From Symbiodinium natans (lineage: Eukaryota > Sar > Dinophyceae > Suessiales > Symbiodiniaceae): a DNA stretch of 24,757 nucleotides. Positions 17,494-24,530 of the stretch are shown piece after piece; the stretch's first letter is position 1, and each line of letters begins with the position of its first letter. The position numbers and the translations under genes are program-made. The notes beneath the pieces are model-generated. The model was given only the letters and a program-made list of their open reading frames with translations. It had not been told where the DNA came from and ran no database searches. The stretch covers positions 77,501 to 102,257 of the forward strand of contig CAJNDS010000626.1 in NCBI GenBank assembly GCA_905221605.1. The letters are read 5' to 3'.

Positions 17494-17612
17494 ACCCTAA
17501 ACCCTAAACCCTAAACCCTAAACCCTAAACCCTAAACCCTAAACCCTAAACCCTAAACCCTAAACATCCCTAGACATCCCTAGACATCCCTAATCATCCG
17601 TAAACATCCCCA
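17494..17612 (-). repeat. Telomeric tract grading into a TAGACATCCC decamer array
   Basis: Ten CCCTAAA units (17494-17564) pass into about five decamers of the TAGACATCCC or TAAACATCCC type. The decamer equals the heptamer with three bases (CAT) inserted, so a new unit length arose and was amplified. Confidence 0.85.
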
Positions 17613-17796
17613 AACCCTTAACCTTAAACTCCCCCCCTCCAGGCCGAAACCCCTTGGTTAGGTACTTGGGGCTTGGGGGCTTGGGGGCTTTGGGGCTTTG
17701 GGGGGGGGGGGTTCAGGCATTTTGGGCAGGGTTCAAGAAAGACTCCCATGCTCCTTAAGGAATAATTCCTTCAGGCCTTGGGGGTTGCCTAGGCCT
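17613..17796. other. Spacer with a G homopolymer, no gene seen
   Basis: Twelve-G run at 17700-17711 and a short palindrome AAGGAATAATTCCTT near 17757-17771. Confidence 0.5.
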
Positions 17797-17840
17797 TTTA
17801 GGGTTTAGGGTTTAGGGTTTAGGGTTTAGGGTTTAGGGTT
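17797..17840 (+). repeat. Interstitial telomeric tract, TTTAGGG orientation
   Basis: Six perfect units. Confidence 0.9.
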
Positions 17841-17967
17841 CATAAGGCTTGGGAATCTTGATGGCTGGTTTTGAATGCTGTGGGTTGCCGGGGCCGTGGG
17901 ACCTCGCGAGCCTCTGAGTTGCCCTAGCGAGCCTCCGGCAGCTGCACGCCATGTGCTGTGCAACACG

Positions 17968-18000
17968 GTTTAGGGTTTAGGATTTAGGGTTTAGGGTTCA
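17968..18000 (+). repeat. Short telomeric tract, TTTAGGG orientation
   Basis: Four units, one GATTTAGGG; 127 bp after the previous tract. Confidence 0.85.
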
Positions 18001-18097
18001 GCATCTCAAGTCCAAGCATTCACTAGTCAAGAAATTACTCCAGGAAAATACCCACCCGCCCGAAGAATCCCACAACATTAAGAAAATATTTCACTTA

Positions 18098-18437
18098 TGG
18101 AACGACCTTGCCCAGTAAAAAAATGACCTTGCCCAGTAAAAAACGACCTTGCTCAGTAATGACCTTGCCCAGCAAAAAAATGACCTTGCCCAGTAAAAAA
18201 ATATCCTTGCCCAGTAAAAAGATGACCTTGCCCAGTAACATTTTTATTGGGCAAGGTCATTTTTTTCTGGGCAAGGTCATTTTTTTACTGGGCAACGTCT
18301 TTTTTTTGACGAAACGACCTTGCCCAGTAAAAAAATGACCTTGCACAGTAAAAAAATGACCTTGCCAAGCAAAAAATGACCTTGCCCAGTAAAAAAATGT
18401 CCTTGCCCAGCAAAAAGATGACCTTGCCCAGTAACTC
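18098..18437. repeat. 21-bp minisatellite with an inverted central block
   Basis: Seven plus-strand units of about 21 bp (ATGACCTTGCCCAGTAAAAAA) run to about 18238, three units in reverse orientation occupy about 18245-18308, and six plus-strand units follow to about 18437. Both plus-strand arrays end in the same distinctive pair (AAAAAG before the last unit, then AGTAAC), which suggests duplication of the array end. The frames here (PSKKMTL repeats) are repeat artefacts. The design gives long potential foldbacks. Confidence 0.9.
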
Positions 18438-18581
18438 CTTAACATCTAAACTATACATGAAAGAGAGGTTTAGGGGGTCTGGAAGGCATTTGCGCTCGCC
18501 ATTCGCTTGCACCTAGGCTTCCAATGGTGGGTCCGGTATTCAAGCCGTAAAGAAGGCCTAAATGCTGTTAGAAGGCCCCTA
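18438..18581. other. Unique spacer, no gene seen
   Basis: No repeat or supported frame recognised. Confidence 0.4.
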
Positions 18582-18687
18582 ATATTTAGGGTACCAAAAA
18601 AGGGACCATATACGGAGCATAATTTTCAGAACTGATATTTAGGGTACCAAAAAAGGGGCCATATACGGACCATAATTTTCAGAACTG
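18582..18687 (+). repeat. Tandem duplication of a 53-bp unit
   Basis: Units 18582-18634 and 18635-18687 differ at two positions. Each starts ATATTTAGGGTACC and contains CCATATACGGA and ATAATTTTCAGAACTG. Confidence 0.9.
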
Positions 18688-18835
18688 ACCGTAGGTTGTG
18701 GACGTGCGATGGCAAGACGACCGCAGAGACCTGCTTGGCCAGGTGCCACGCTTTCCTGCAGTTCCAGATGGCCACCTACCAGATCGACAGGGAGTGCCCA
18801 TGAACCTTCCAGTATGTTTATGAACACATGTTTAT

Positions 18836-18899
18836 ACAAGACAAGACAAGACAAGACAAGACAAGACAAGACAAGAGAAGACAAGACAAGACAAGACAA
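18836..18899 (+). repeat. (ACAAG)n pentanucleotide microsatellite
   Basis: About twelve units, one changed to AGAAG. Confidence 0.95.
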
Positions 18900-18964
18900 T
18901 ACGTTACAATGTAATAGAAAATCTTGTTATATGTTGCGTTACAATAAAATTTTCTATATTACAT

Positions 18965-19009
18965 ATGCATATATATATATATATAGATAGATAGATAGAT
19001 GGATAGACA
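18965..19009 (+). repeat. AT and GATA microsatellite
   Basis: (AT)n followed by four or five GATA/GATG units. Confidence 0.9.
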
Positions 19010-19500
19010 TGCCTATGTCCTATCCGCCCGACCCCCAGGCCCAAAGATTGCAAGACCTAGATCTTCAGCAAGTGTGGGTTCAGGGGCGTTTGAGGGGTTT
19101 CGGGCCAGCACGCTACCTTGATTGTTCGCGGGTATGAAGACTCTCAGAGGTGCACAGTATCTCAAGACGTCGGGTTGCTCTTAGGCTGTAACCTGCAAGT
19201 GCGCGACGAGCCTAAAGAGGTCTCCCAAAGCAACCCTGAAGCCCTCTGAGCAGCAGCTTATCACGACACCCGAAGCCCTGAAACCCTGAAGGCCCCAAAA
19301 AGCCCTAAGACTCCCCCCCAAAAAATTCTTAAGGTTCGAAAACCCTTAAAGATTTCCTCAACATGCCTAAGCCTTCGCTCGGCACCTCTGCGTCCCTCGC
19401 CGGCCCCTTTTTTCTTCTCAGCTCCGGGGGGTTTGCAGCCGCCTCCAAGGGCGGTCAAAGAGGCGCCAAGAGTGCTGGAGGTTGTTTTGAGGGTTATTAA
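19010..19500. other. Unique spacer, no gene seen
   Basis: Telomere-like C-strand units are scattered at 19270-19360. The minus frame 19261-19458 is not supported. Confidence 0.4.
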
Positions 19501-19501
19501 A

Positions 19502-19540
19502 AGGGTTTAGGGTTTAGGGTGTAGGGTGTAGGGTTTGGGA
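19502..19540 (+). repeat. Short telomeric tract, TTTAGGG orientation
   Basis: Canonical units and GTGTAGGG variants; diverged G-rich DNA continues to 19667. Confidence 0.8.
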
Positions 19541-19667
19541 GGGAGTAGACAGGGAGAGCTTGGGGAGCTGAGGGTTGGGGGGGAGTTTCGGGTGGTTAGG
19601 GACTTGGGCAGTTGGGGGTTTGGCCAAAGGGAGTCCATAGGTCTAGCATTCAGGGAGGGTCAGTAGA

Positions 19668-19790
19668 GGTTTAGGGTTTAGGGTTCAGGGTTTAGGATAG
19701 AGGGTTTAATTAGGGTTTAGGGTTTAGGGTTTAGGGTTTAAGGTTTAGGGTTTAGGGATTAGGGTTTAGGGTTTAGGGTTTAGGGTTTAG
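19668..19790 (+). repeat. Interstitial telomeric tract, TTTAGGG orientation
   Basis: About 15 units with scattered single-base variants. Confidence 0.92.
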
Positions 19791-19907
19791 TCGGGAAACC
19801 TACTGGCCATCGCTTAGAACCCCGACTCTGTGCTCCAGTGAAGCAACCCACAAAATTGCCTAGCGAGGAAGAACATTTGTTGTTTTTTGTATTTTGCGGG
19901 TGGTTCG

Positions 19908-20090
19908 GTTTAGGGGTTCAGGAGTTTAGGGTTTCGGGGTTTAGGGCTTTCGGGTTTTAGGGGTTTAGGGTTTTAGGGGTTTAGGGGTTTAGGGGTTTAG
20001 GGGTTTAGGGGTTTAGGGGTTTAGAGGTTTGGGGGTTTAGAGGTTTAGGGGTTTAGGGGTTTAGGGGTTTAGGGGTTTAGGGCTTGTCAT
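19908..20090 (+). repeat. Telomere-variant array: TTTAGGGG octamers
   Basis: Mixed units lead into about fourteen TTTAGGGG octamers (about 19966-20080), two of them TTTAGAGG or TTTGGGGG. A second octamer block sits inside 20416-20517. Confidence 0.92.
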
Positions 20091-20127
20091 ATAGGGGGGA
20101 GGTTCCTTTGATGGCCCGCCTCAATGC

Positions 20128-20229
20128 GGGTAGTTCTCCAAATGAGGGTCACTTTTCTGGATACTCCTTTTGAAGCGTGCCGTCCTCTTGAGGGGACACA
20201 AGAAGGGACCCTAACTTAGAGAACTGCCC
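20128..20229. mobile_element. Inverted-repeat element of about 102 bp
   Basis: Terminal inverted repeats of 23 bp at 20128-20150 and 20207-20229 match at 19 of 23 positions; the core AGTTCTC is exact. The length is close to the 99-bp elements at 10698 and 23197, but end sequences differ and no target duplication is clear. Confidence 0.5.
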
Positions 20230-20240
20230 ATGTGCTGAAT

Positions 20241-20302
20241 AACCCTAAACCCTAAACCCCAAACCCTAAACCCTAAACCCTAAACCCTAAACCCTAAACC
20301 CA
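20241..20302 (-). repeat. Interstitial telomeric tract, CCCTAAA orientation
   Basis: About nine units, one CCCCAAA. Left arm of the pair around 20303-20415. Confidence 0.92.
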
Positions 20303-20313
20303 AAAAACCCGAA

Positions 20314-20391
20314 GTGGAGGTCTCGAGTTTCGTGTGGCTCCCCGGGCAAAGCCCTTCGAGCCAGCGAGACATCGCAAAGAGGAGACCCCAC
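20314..20391. other. Structured spacer, possible folded RNA
   Basis: Nested pairings: GTGGAGGTCTC (20314-20324) with GAGACCCCAC (20382-20391, one bulge); TGGCTC (20335-20340) with GAGCCA (20358-20363); GGGC (20344-20347) with GCCC (20351-20354) around AAA. TCTCG (20321-20325) can alternatively pair with CGAGA (20365-20369). No known RNA family recognised. Confidence 0.45.
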
Positions 20392-20415
20392 AGGAGACAC
20401 GGGGTTCTTTCGGAG

Positions 20416-20517
20416 TAGGGTTTAGGGTTTAGGGTTTAGGGTTTAGGGGTTTAGGGGTTTAGGGGTTTAGGGGTTTAGGGGTTTAGGGTTTAGGGTTTAG
20501 GGTTTAGGGTTTAGGGC
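20416..20517 (+). repeat. Telomeric tract with an internal TTTAGGGG octamer block
   Basis: Four heptamers, about six octamers, then about five heptamers. The symmetric layout shows an octamer block amplified inside a heptamer tract. Confidence 0.92.
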
Positions 20518-21034
20518 TACGGGGCACCTTTTTTGGGCCCTCTCGGGGTTCCTGGGGGTGGGCTGCTCTTGCATTTTTTTGGTGTTTTTTGGGCTTTAGG
20601 CTTTGGGGTTTTGGGTGAGAGAGCCTTGGTTTTCTTGCGGGTTTGGACCCTCGATTTTTGGGTTTCTTCATCCCGATGTCTTTGTGGGGCTTCGGCTGCT
20701 TTGGCCGTCGGCCTCGAGGCATCCAGGGTAAGATCCTTACAGAACCTTGAGCCCTGTAGGAAAGAACCGTTCATACTAACCTCATGACCCTGAAGACCCT
20801 AAAAGCTCTTTGTTCCCATTTCTCCGCGCAGCGCTTGGCTGGCCCGATCCTTCTCGGCAGGAGTCGCTGAATTTGATAAAACCCGACTGCTTTCTCACCC
20901 GTGCGCGGGGCCTGAGGAGCACTGCAGAGTAAGGAGCAAAGAGGCAGCTGAGTCCTTGAAGCCCTTAAAAACCCCTGACCCTTAGGGTTTATAGGGTTTA
21001 GGGTTTAGGGCGTAACCTGCATCTTACTAGCAGA
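20518..21034. other. Unique spacer, no gene seen
   Basis: Frames on both strands at 20504-20787 are low-complexity (Lys/Pro-rich or Gly/Leu-rich) and unsupported. Short telomeric patch at 20985-21010. Confidence 0.4.
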
Positions 21035-21370
21035 ATGTTGGGCCGTGTTGCGGTGCTGTACGTCATGCTCTCGTCTCTATTGCAAGGCTTCGGGGGCTTC
21101 CGTTCTAGATCCTTCAGGAACGACGAGAACGTGCTGCTAGGGTCGTCCATGGATTTCCGTTGTGCTTGTCGCTGCGAGTATGCCAACGGTGGGCCAGGGT
21201 CGGCGTGCACTCGCCGAGGCGTGCCCTTGTCGAGTGACATCTTTCATCGCTGCTTGCGCTTGGTTTTTATTGCGCCTCGCCCGCAACGGAGAAGGCTTGT
21301 GATCTGTTGGCGGGCGGCTCGGTTCAAGTATCGATACTGCAGCCGACCTCATTGCAGTGCTGCTGCATGA
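21035..21370 (+). CDS. Possible small secreted Cys-rich protein, 111 aa
   Basis: The frame opens with ATG at 21035 and a hydrophobic leader (VAVLYVMLSSLLQGFGG, about residues 5-21) that could be a signal peptide. Several Cys residues follow, clustered as CACRC near residue 43 and again near the C-terminus, and the tail is Arg-rich. It stops just before a T/G homopolymer tract at 21383-21417. No family is recognised. The length is possible by chance in GC-rich DNA, and no intron or leader acceptor could be assigned. Confidence 0.22.
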   Translation: MLGRVAVLYVMLSSLLQGFGGFRSRSFRNDENVLLGSSMDFRCACRCEYANGGPGSACTRRGVPLSSDIFHRCLRLVFIAPRPQRRRLVICWRAARFKYRYCSRPHCSAAA

Positions 21371-21382
21371 AGGTTGGCACAC

Positions 21383-21417
21383 TTTTTTTTTTTTTTTTTG
21401 GGGGGGGGGGGGGGGGG
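21383..21417. repeat. T17-G18 homopolymer junction
   Basis: Seventeen T then eighteen G. Such a junction is rare and error-prone to sequence. Confidence 0.9.
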
Positions 21418-21522
21418 TAGGGGGGGTGCTTGGAAACACTTCAGTTGCGTGTACGCCGAGGTGCACGTCCCTAGCTGCCTGGCGGCAGTTGTTCAGGGCC
21501 ACGGTGTTGCCCCAAAGAAAGT

Positions 21523-21603
21523 GTTTACCCAAAAACAGCCCAAGAGCAAGATGCTGTAATTCAAAGCAAGAGTGTACCCAAACAGCCCAAGAGCTAGATG
21601 CTG
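21523..21603 (+). repeat. Direct repeat, about 32 bp, period about 48
   Basis: Two copies of a GTNTACCCAAA(AA)CAGCCCAAGAGCNAGATGCTG-type unit: 21523-21556 and 21572-21603, differing by a two-base indel and substitutions. Confidence 0.8.
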
Positions 21604-21873
21604 AACTTAACTGGGTTCAACGGTTCAACTTTTGTTGCGGGTGATGGGTGGAGTTGCCCCCAGCTGCCACGCAGTGCAAAATACTGAGCCTTCTTCATGC
21701 GGGCGTTGTGAAACTGGGGGGTCCAACTCCTTTATGGCAATTTGTAGTGCTGGTGCTTAGGGCATCGTGGAGGATAGTCAGGGGGTTCGGGCTTGAAAGG
21801 GCTCCTTTACAGAATCATTTAGAAGCACCCCTGGGCCCCCGGAGTAACGGACCTTGATTTAATTGGGGACCGA
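21604..21873. other. Unique spacer, no gene seen
   Basis: No domain in the short frame 21648-21857. Confidence 0.4.
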
Positions 21874-21966
21874 ACCTAAACCCTTAACCCGAAACCCAAA
21901 ACCCTAAACCCTAGCCCTAAACCCTAAACCCTAAGCCCTAAACCCTAAGCCCTAAACCCTAAACCC
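21874..21966 (-). repeat. Interstitial telomeric tract, CCCTAAA orientation
   Basis: Mixed CCCTAAA and CCCTAAG units; left arm of the pair around 21967-22084. Confidence 0.9.
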
Positions 21967-22084
21967 GATTTCCTGCAGGCTCGTTGCCTGGCGATACGGC
22001 AGGCTCTTTCAGGCCCAAAGCCCGGGAACAGCCGCTCTCGAGCTTTCCACACAGCTGCTCAATGCCACAAGGGCTGGCCATAAG

Positions 22085-22245
22085 GGGTTTAGGGCTTTGC
22101 GGGCACGGGTTTAGGGTTTAGGGTTTAGGGTTTAGGGTTTAGGGTTTAGGGCTTGGGGTTAAGGGGTTCAGGGGTTAAGGGGTTCAGGGGTTAGGGGTTA
22201 GGGTCTATAGGGTTTAGGGTTGAGGGCTTAGGGTTTAGGGTTCCT
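22085..22245 (+). repeat. Interstitial telomeric tract with GGGGTTCA/GGGGTTAA variants
   Basis: Perfect TTTAGGG units to about 22152, then a short alternating AAGGGGTTCAGGGGTT block, then canonical units. Confidence 0.9.
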
Positions 22246-22393
22246 TCTCCTGAGCAACGGGTCCGTCGAAGGAGAGAGCAGGTTGAGGAGCTAGCGTTTA
22301 GGGTTTTTGGGGTAAACCAGTTGAAGAACAGACCCCAGCTCGAGCTGGTGACGAGAGAGCGGGGCTTTTATCTTTAGGCTACAAGAGCAGCAG

Positions 22394-22613
22394 ATATGGG
22401 TGTTCCCCAAAATAGGGGTTCCACCTCTTACTCGGGCCCAGAGTAGGCCCTTATTCTTTTTTCGGGTTTAGGCTCACTGATAAGCCTCTTTTTGAACCAA
22501 AAGGGCACCCTTTTTTATTCCTAGGTTACTCCTGGGTCTAGTTTATATTGGAATAGAATCCCCTCAAAATGGACCCCCAAAAGGGGTACCCCTATTTTCG
22601 GACGCCCCCATAT
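22394..22613. mobile_element. 220-bp inverted-repeat (MITE-like) element
   Basis: Ends at 22394-22422 and 22585-22613 are inverted repeats matching at 23 of 29 positions, with the AAAATAGGGGT core exact. The 128-bp middle is non-coding. The left end recurs at 16-42 and the right sub-terminal block at 95-135, 1494-1534 and 22552-22592, so a dispersed family exists in this window. No target duplication was identified. Confidence 0.6.
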
Positions 22614-23011
22614 AAGGTAGTTGCAAGGAAAAAGGATCTGCGCCAGGGCCTTCACCATGGGCTCGCTAGGCCCCTGAACCCTAGTTATTGTGAATGTGGA
22701 CCGCTGGCAAACCCGAAAGCCGTGCCCCCTGCAACCTGAACCCAACACTCGGAACCCAAGATCGTTGCGGAGGTGCCCACAAGAAAGATGTGGCGCAGCT
22801 GCAGCAGCAGATTTTTCGGGGGCCTCGCGGTTCAGGGTGCAGGGTGCGGGGTTTAGGTTGGGGATATCGGGGCTGGATGAGTGCTTTGTATGGTGAAGTC
22901 ATGAAATACACATGGCCAGGCGCCCCGGAAAGCAGCCATACATAAAAAAACGCCCCCCCCAGACCCCAAATCTTTCTGGAAATCCCAAAGGACCACCAAT
23001 GCTTCCTTTCA
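22614..23011. other. Unique spacer, no gene seen
   Basis: Overlapping small frames at 22521-22945 on both strands have no domains. Confidence 0.4.
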
Positions 23012-23053
23012 ACCCTCGACCCCTAAACCCTGAACCCTAAACCCTCAACCCTA
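23012..23053 (-). repeat. Short telomeric tract, CCCTAAA orientation with variants
   Basis: Six units of CCCTAAA, CCCTGAA and CCCTCAA. Confidence 0.8.
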
Positions 23054-23101
23054 GAATCGCGAGCTCCCTCCTGGCCCCCCCTGCGTTCGCGCCATGTAGT
23101 G

Positions 23102-23116
23102 CCCCCCCCCCCCCCC
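23102..23116. repeat. C15 homopolymer
   Basis: Fifteen consecutive C. Other long runs are C18 at 23462-23479, C11 at 9732-9742 and C11 at 16993-17003. Confidence 0.9.
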
Positions 23117-23196
23117 GAGGCGGTGGGTGTTCGCACTGCTGAGAGCAGCGGCACTCCTCCGAATTGCAGGCGCTCACCTTGGGGCCCCTTTCTTGC

Positions 23197-23295
23197 CTTA
23201 GTTGTGGGGTAGGTAACCCTTAACCTTTTTTGGGGTAATCGAATCTCCCCTTATATTCTCAAAGGTTAACCTTTAGTCCCCCCTGGACAACTAAG
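23197..23295. mobile_element. 99-bp inverted-repeat element with 4-bp target duplication
   Basis: Starts CTTAGTTGT (23197-23205) and ends ACAACTAAG (23287-23295), a perfect 9-bp terminal inverted repeat. It extends imperfectly inward through G-rich and GGTTAACC-like blocks. TTGC flanks both sides (23193-23196 and 23296-23299). Length, CTTAGT start and 4-bp duplication match the element forming the FAD-gene intron. Confidence 0.75.
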
Positions 23296-23313
23296 TTGCT
23301 CTATTGGGATGTC

Positions 23314-23570
23314 TGCAGCTTACCTCTACAAGAATCCGGCAAGGGAGGCTTTTCTCATCTCGACCTGCCAAAACAGTGTGGGTTTAGGGCCCGAACCAAT
23401 GGGAACCCGAAACCTCCCAAACCCCCCCAAAACCCCCCAAACTCTCCCAAACCCCCCCTAACCCCCCCCCCCCCCCCCCAAACACCCCAAACCCCCCAAA
23501 AACCCCCCTAAACTCCCTCAATGCCCTCACAAAACCCTGGAGCCCCCAAACTTCCCAAAGCCCCCGCTGA
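23314..23570 (+). repeat. Segmental duplication, copy 1 (expanded by a C-rich array)
   Basis: Shares TGCAGCT, then TCCGGCAAGGGA, ACCTGCCAA, GGGCCCGAACCA, AAACTCCCTCAA and CTGGAG in the same order with 23942-24105. A C-rich array of AAACCCCCC-type units (about 23410-23511) is inserted or expanded in this copy. Confidence 0.8.
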
Positions 23571-23679
23571 AAGTCCTCCCTCTGCTTCCGAATTCCCTCC
23601 GAAAGGTGCCGATGAAGAGATCCGAGAAGAGGCCACGGTAGGGCTTGGGATTTAGGCCCTAGGCTTCTCTGAGTGCCGG

Positions 23680-23768
23680 GGATTTAGGGTTTAGGGGTTG
23701 GTTCGGGGTTTGGGGTTTGGGGTTTAGGGTTAAGGGTTTAGGGTTTAGGGTTTGGGGTTTGGGGTTTG
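23680..23768 (+). repeat. Interstitial telomeric tract, TTTAGGG with TTTGGGG variants
   Basis: Canonical units mixed with several GGGGTTTGGGG variants, lying between the two duplicate copies. Confidence 0.88.
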
Positions 23769-23941
23769 CAATCTGGGGCCCTGCGCGTCGGGAATCTAGA
23801 GTTGAACTGCGACTCAAGGGCCCCAAAACCTAAGTCTAGGGCCCCCGAGAGCAGTGCCCCAAAAGCCCCCCACTCCCCAACCAGCCCACACAGGGGGTTG
23901 GGGTTTAGGGTCGGAGCCCCAAAGCTACCTGCAGCTACCTC

Positions 23942-24105
23942 TGCAGCTCAACTCTATAAGAGTCCGGCAAGGGAAGCTATTCTCATCATGACCTGCCAAG
24001 AAATGTGGGTTTGGGCCCGAACCATGGAGCTCTAGACTGCCTGAACCCTCTAAACCCCCTAAACTCCCTCAACGCTGGAGTCACTAAGCTTTCTAAAGCC
24101 CCTTA
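23942..24105 (+). repeat. Segmental duplication, copy 2
   Basis: Diverged, more compact partner of 23314-23570. Indels break any shared long reading frame, so the duplication is not obviously protein-coding. Confidence 0.8.
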
Positions 24106-24119
24106 AACTCACAAACCCC

Positions 24120-24199
24120 CGAAACCCTTAACCCGAAACCCGAAACCCTAAACCCGAAACCCTAAACCCTAAACCCTAAACCCTAAACCCTAAACCCCC
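24120..24199 (-). repeat. Interstitial telomeric tract, CCCGAAA then CCCTAAA
   Basis: Alternating CCCGAAA and CCCTAAA units become pure CCCTAAA to the right. Confidence 0.9.
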
Positions 24200-24342
24200 A
24201 AACTCTTCACCCGGGGCCAGGAGCCACCGGCGCCCTGGACGGACTCACCAGGCCCGGGTTTTGGGGTCTAAAGCCCCAAGACCTATCTGAAACCCCAAGA
24301 GCCCCACGCTTCAAACCCTATGCCCCCCCCTTTTGCGGAAGA

Positions 24343-24431
24343 GCCTAAACCCTAAACCCTAAACCCTAAACCCTAAACCCTAAACCCTAAACCCTAAACC
24401 CTGAACCCTAAATCCCCAATCCCCAAACCCC
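24343..24431 (-). repeat. Interstitial telomeric tract, CCCTAAA orientation
   Basis: About ten units, then CCCTGAA and CCCCAAT decay. Confidence 0.92.
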
Positions 24432-24512
24432 TCAAGCCTTCAGGGCTTTCGGGCTTCGGCTTCTGAGGCTTCGCGGTAGTAGGGCTTGGTAGCCCAGTGG
24501 TACTCTTCTCCG
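24432..24512. other. Structured spacer with two hairpins
   Basis: AAGCCTTCAG (24434-24443) pairs with CTGAGGCTT (24463-24471, one bulge), and GGGCT (24482-24486), loop TGGT, pairs with AGCCC (24491-24495). It lies between a CCCTAAA tract and a short TTTAGGG tract (24513-24530). Confidence 0.45.
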
Positions 24513-24530
24513 GTTTAGGGTTTAGGGTTA

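Noticed and set aside
18098-18437. CRISPR-like array (short repeats of constant length)
   Set aside because: Units are contiguous with no unique spacers, the centre is inverted, and the context is eukaryotic.
18108-18512. Open frames with PSKKMTL-type or FYWARSFF-type repeats
   Set aside because: They are translations of the 21-bp minisatellite on either strand; no start context, domain or flanking coding signal.
19330-19350. tRNA-like T-loop (GGTTCGAAAACCC)
   Set aside because: Forms only a simple hairpin with CTTAAGG; no upstream A box, acceptor stem or anticodon arm can be fitted.
20504-20787. Lys/Pro-rich minus frames and Gly/Leu-rich plus frame
   Set aside because: Mutual shadows in biased DNA; no motif and no intron or leader signals.
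23296-24035. Protein encoded by the duplicated segment
   Set aside because: The two copies read in different frames and indels break the shared frame; no common peptide persists.
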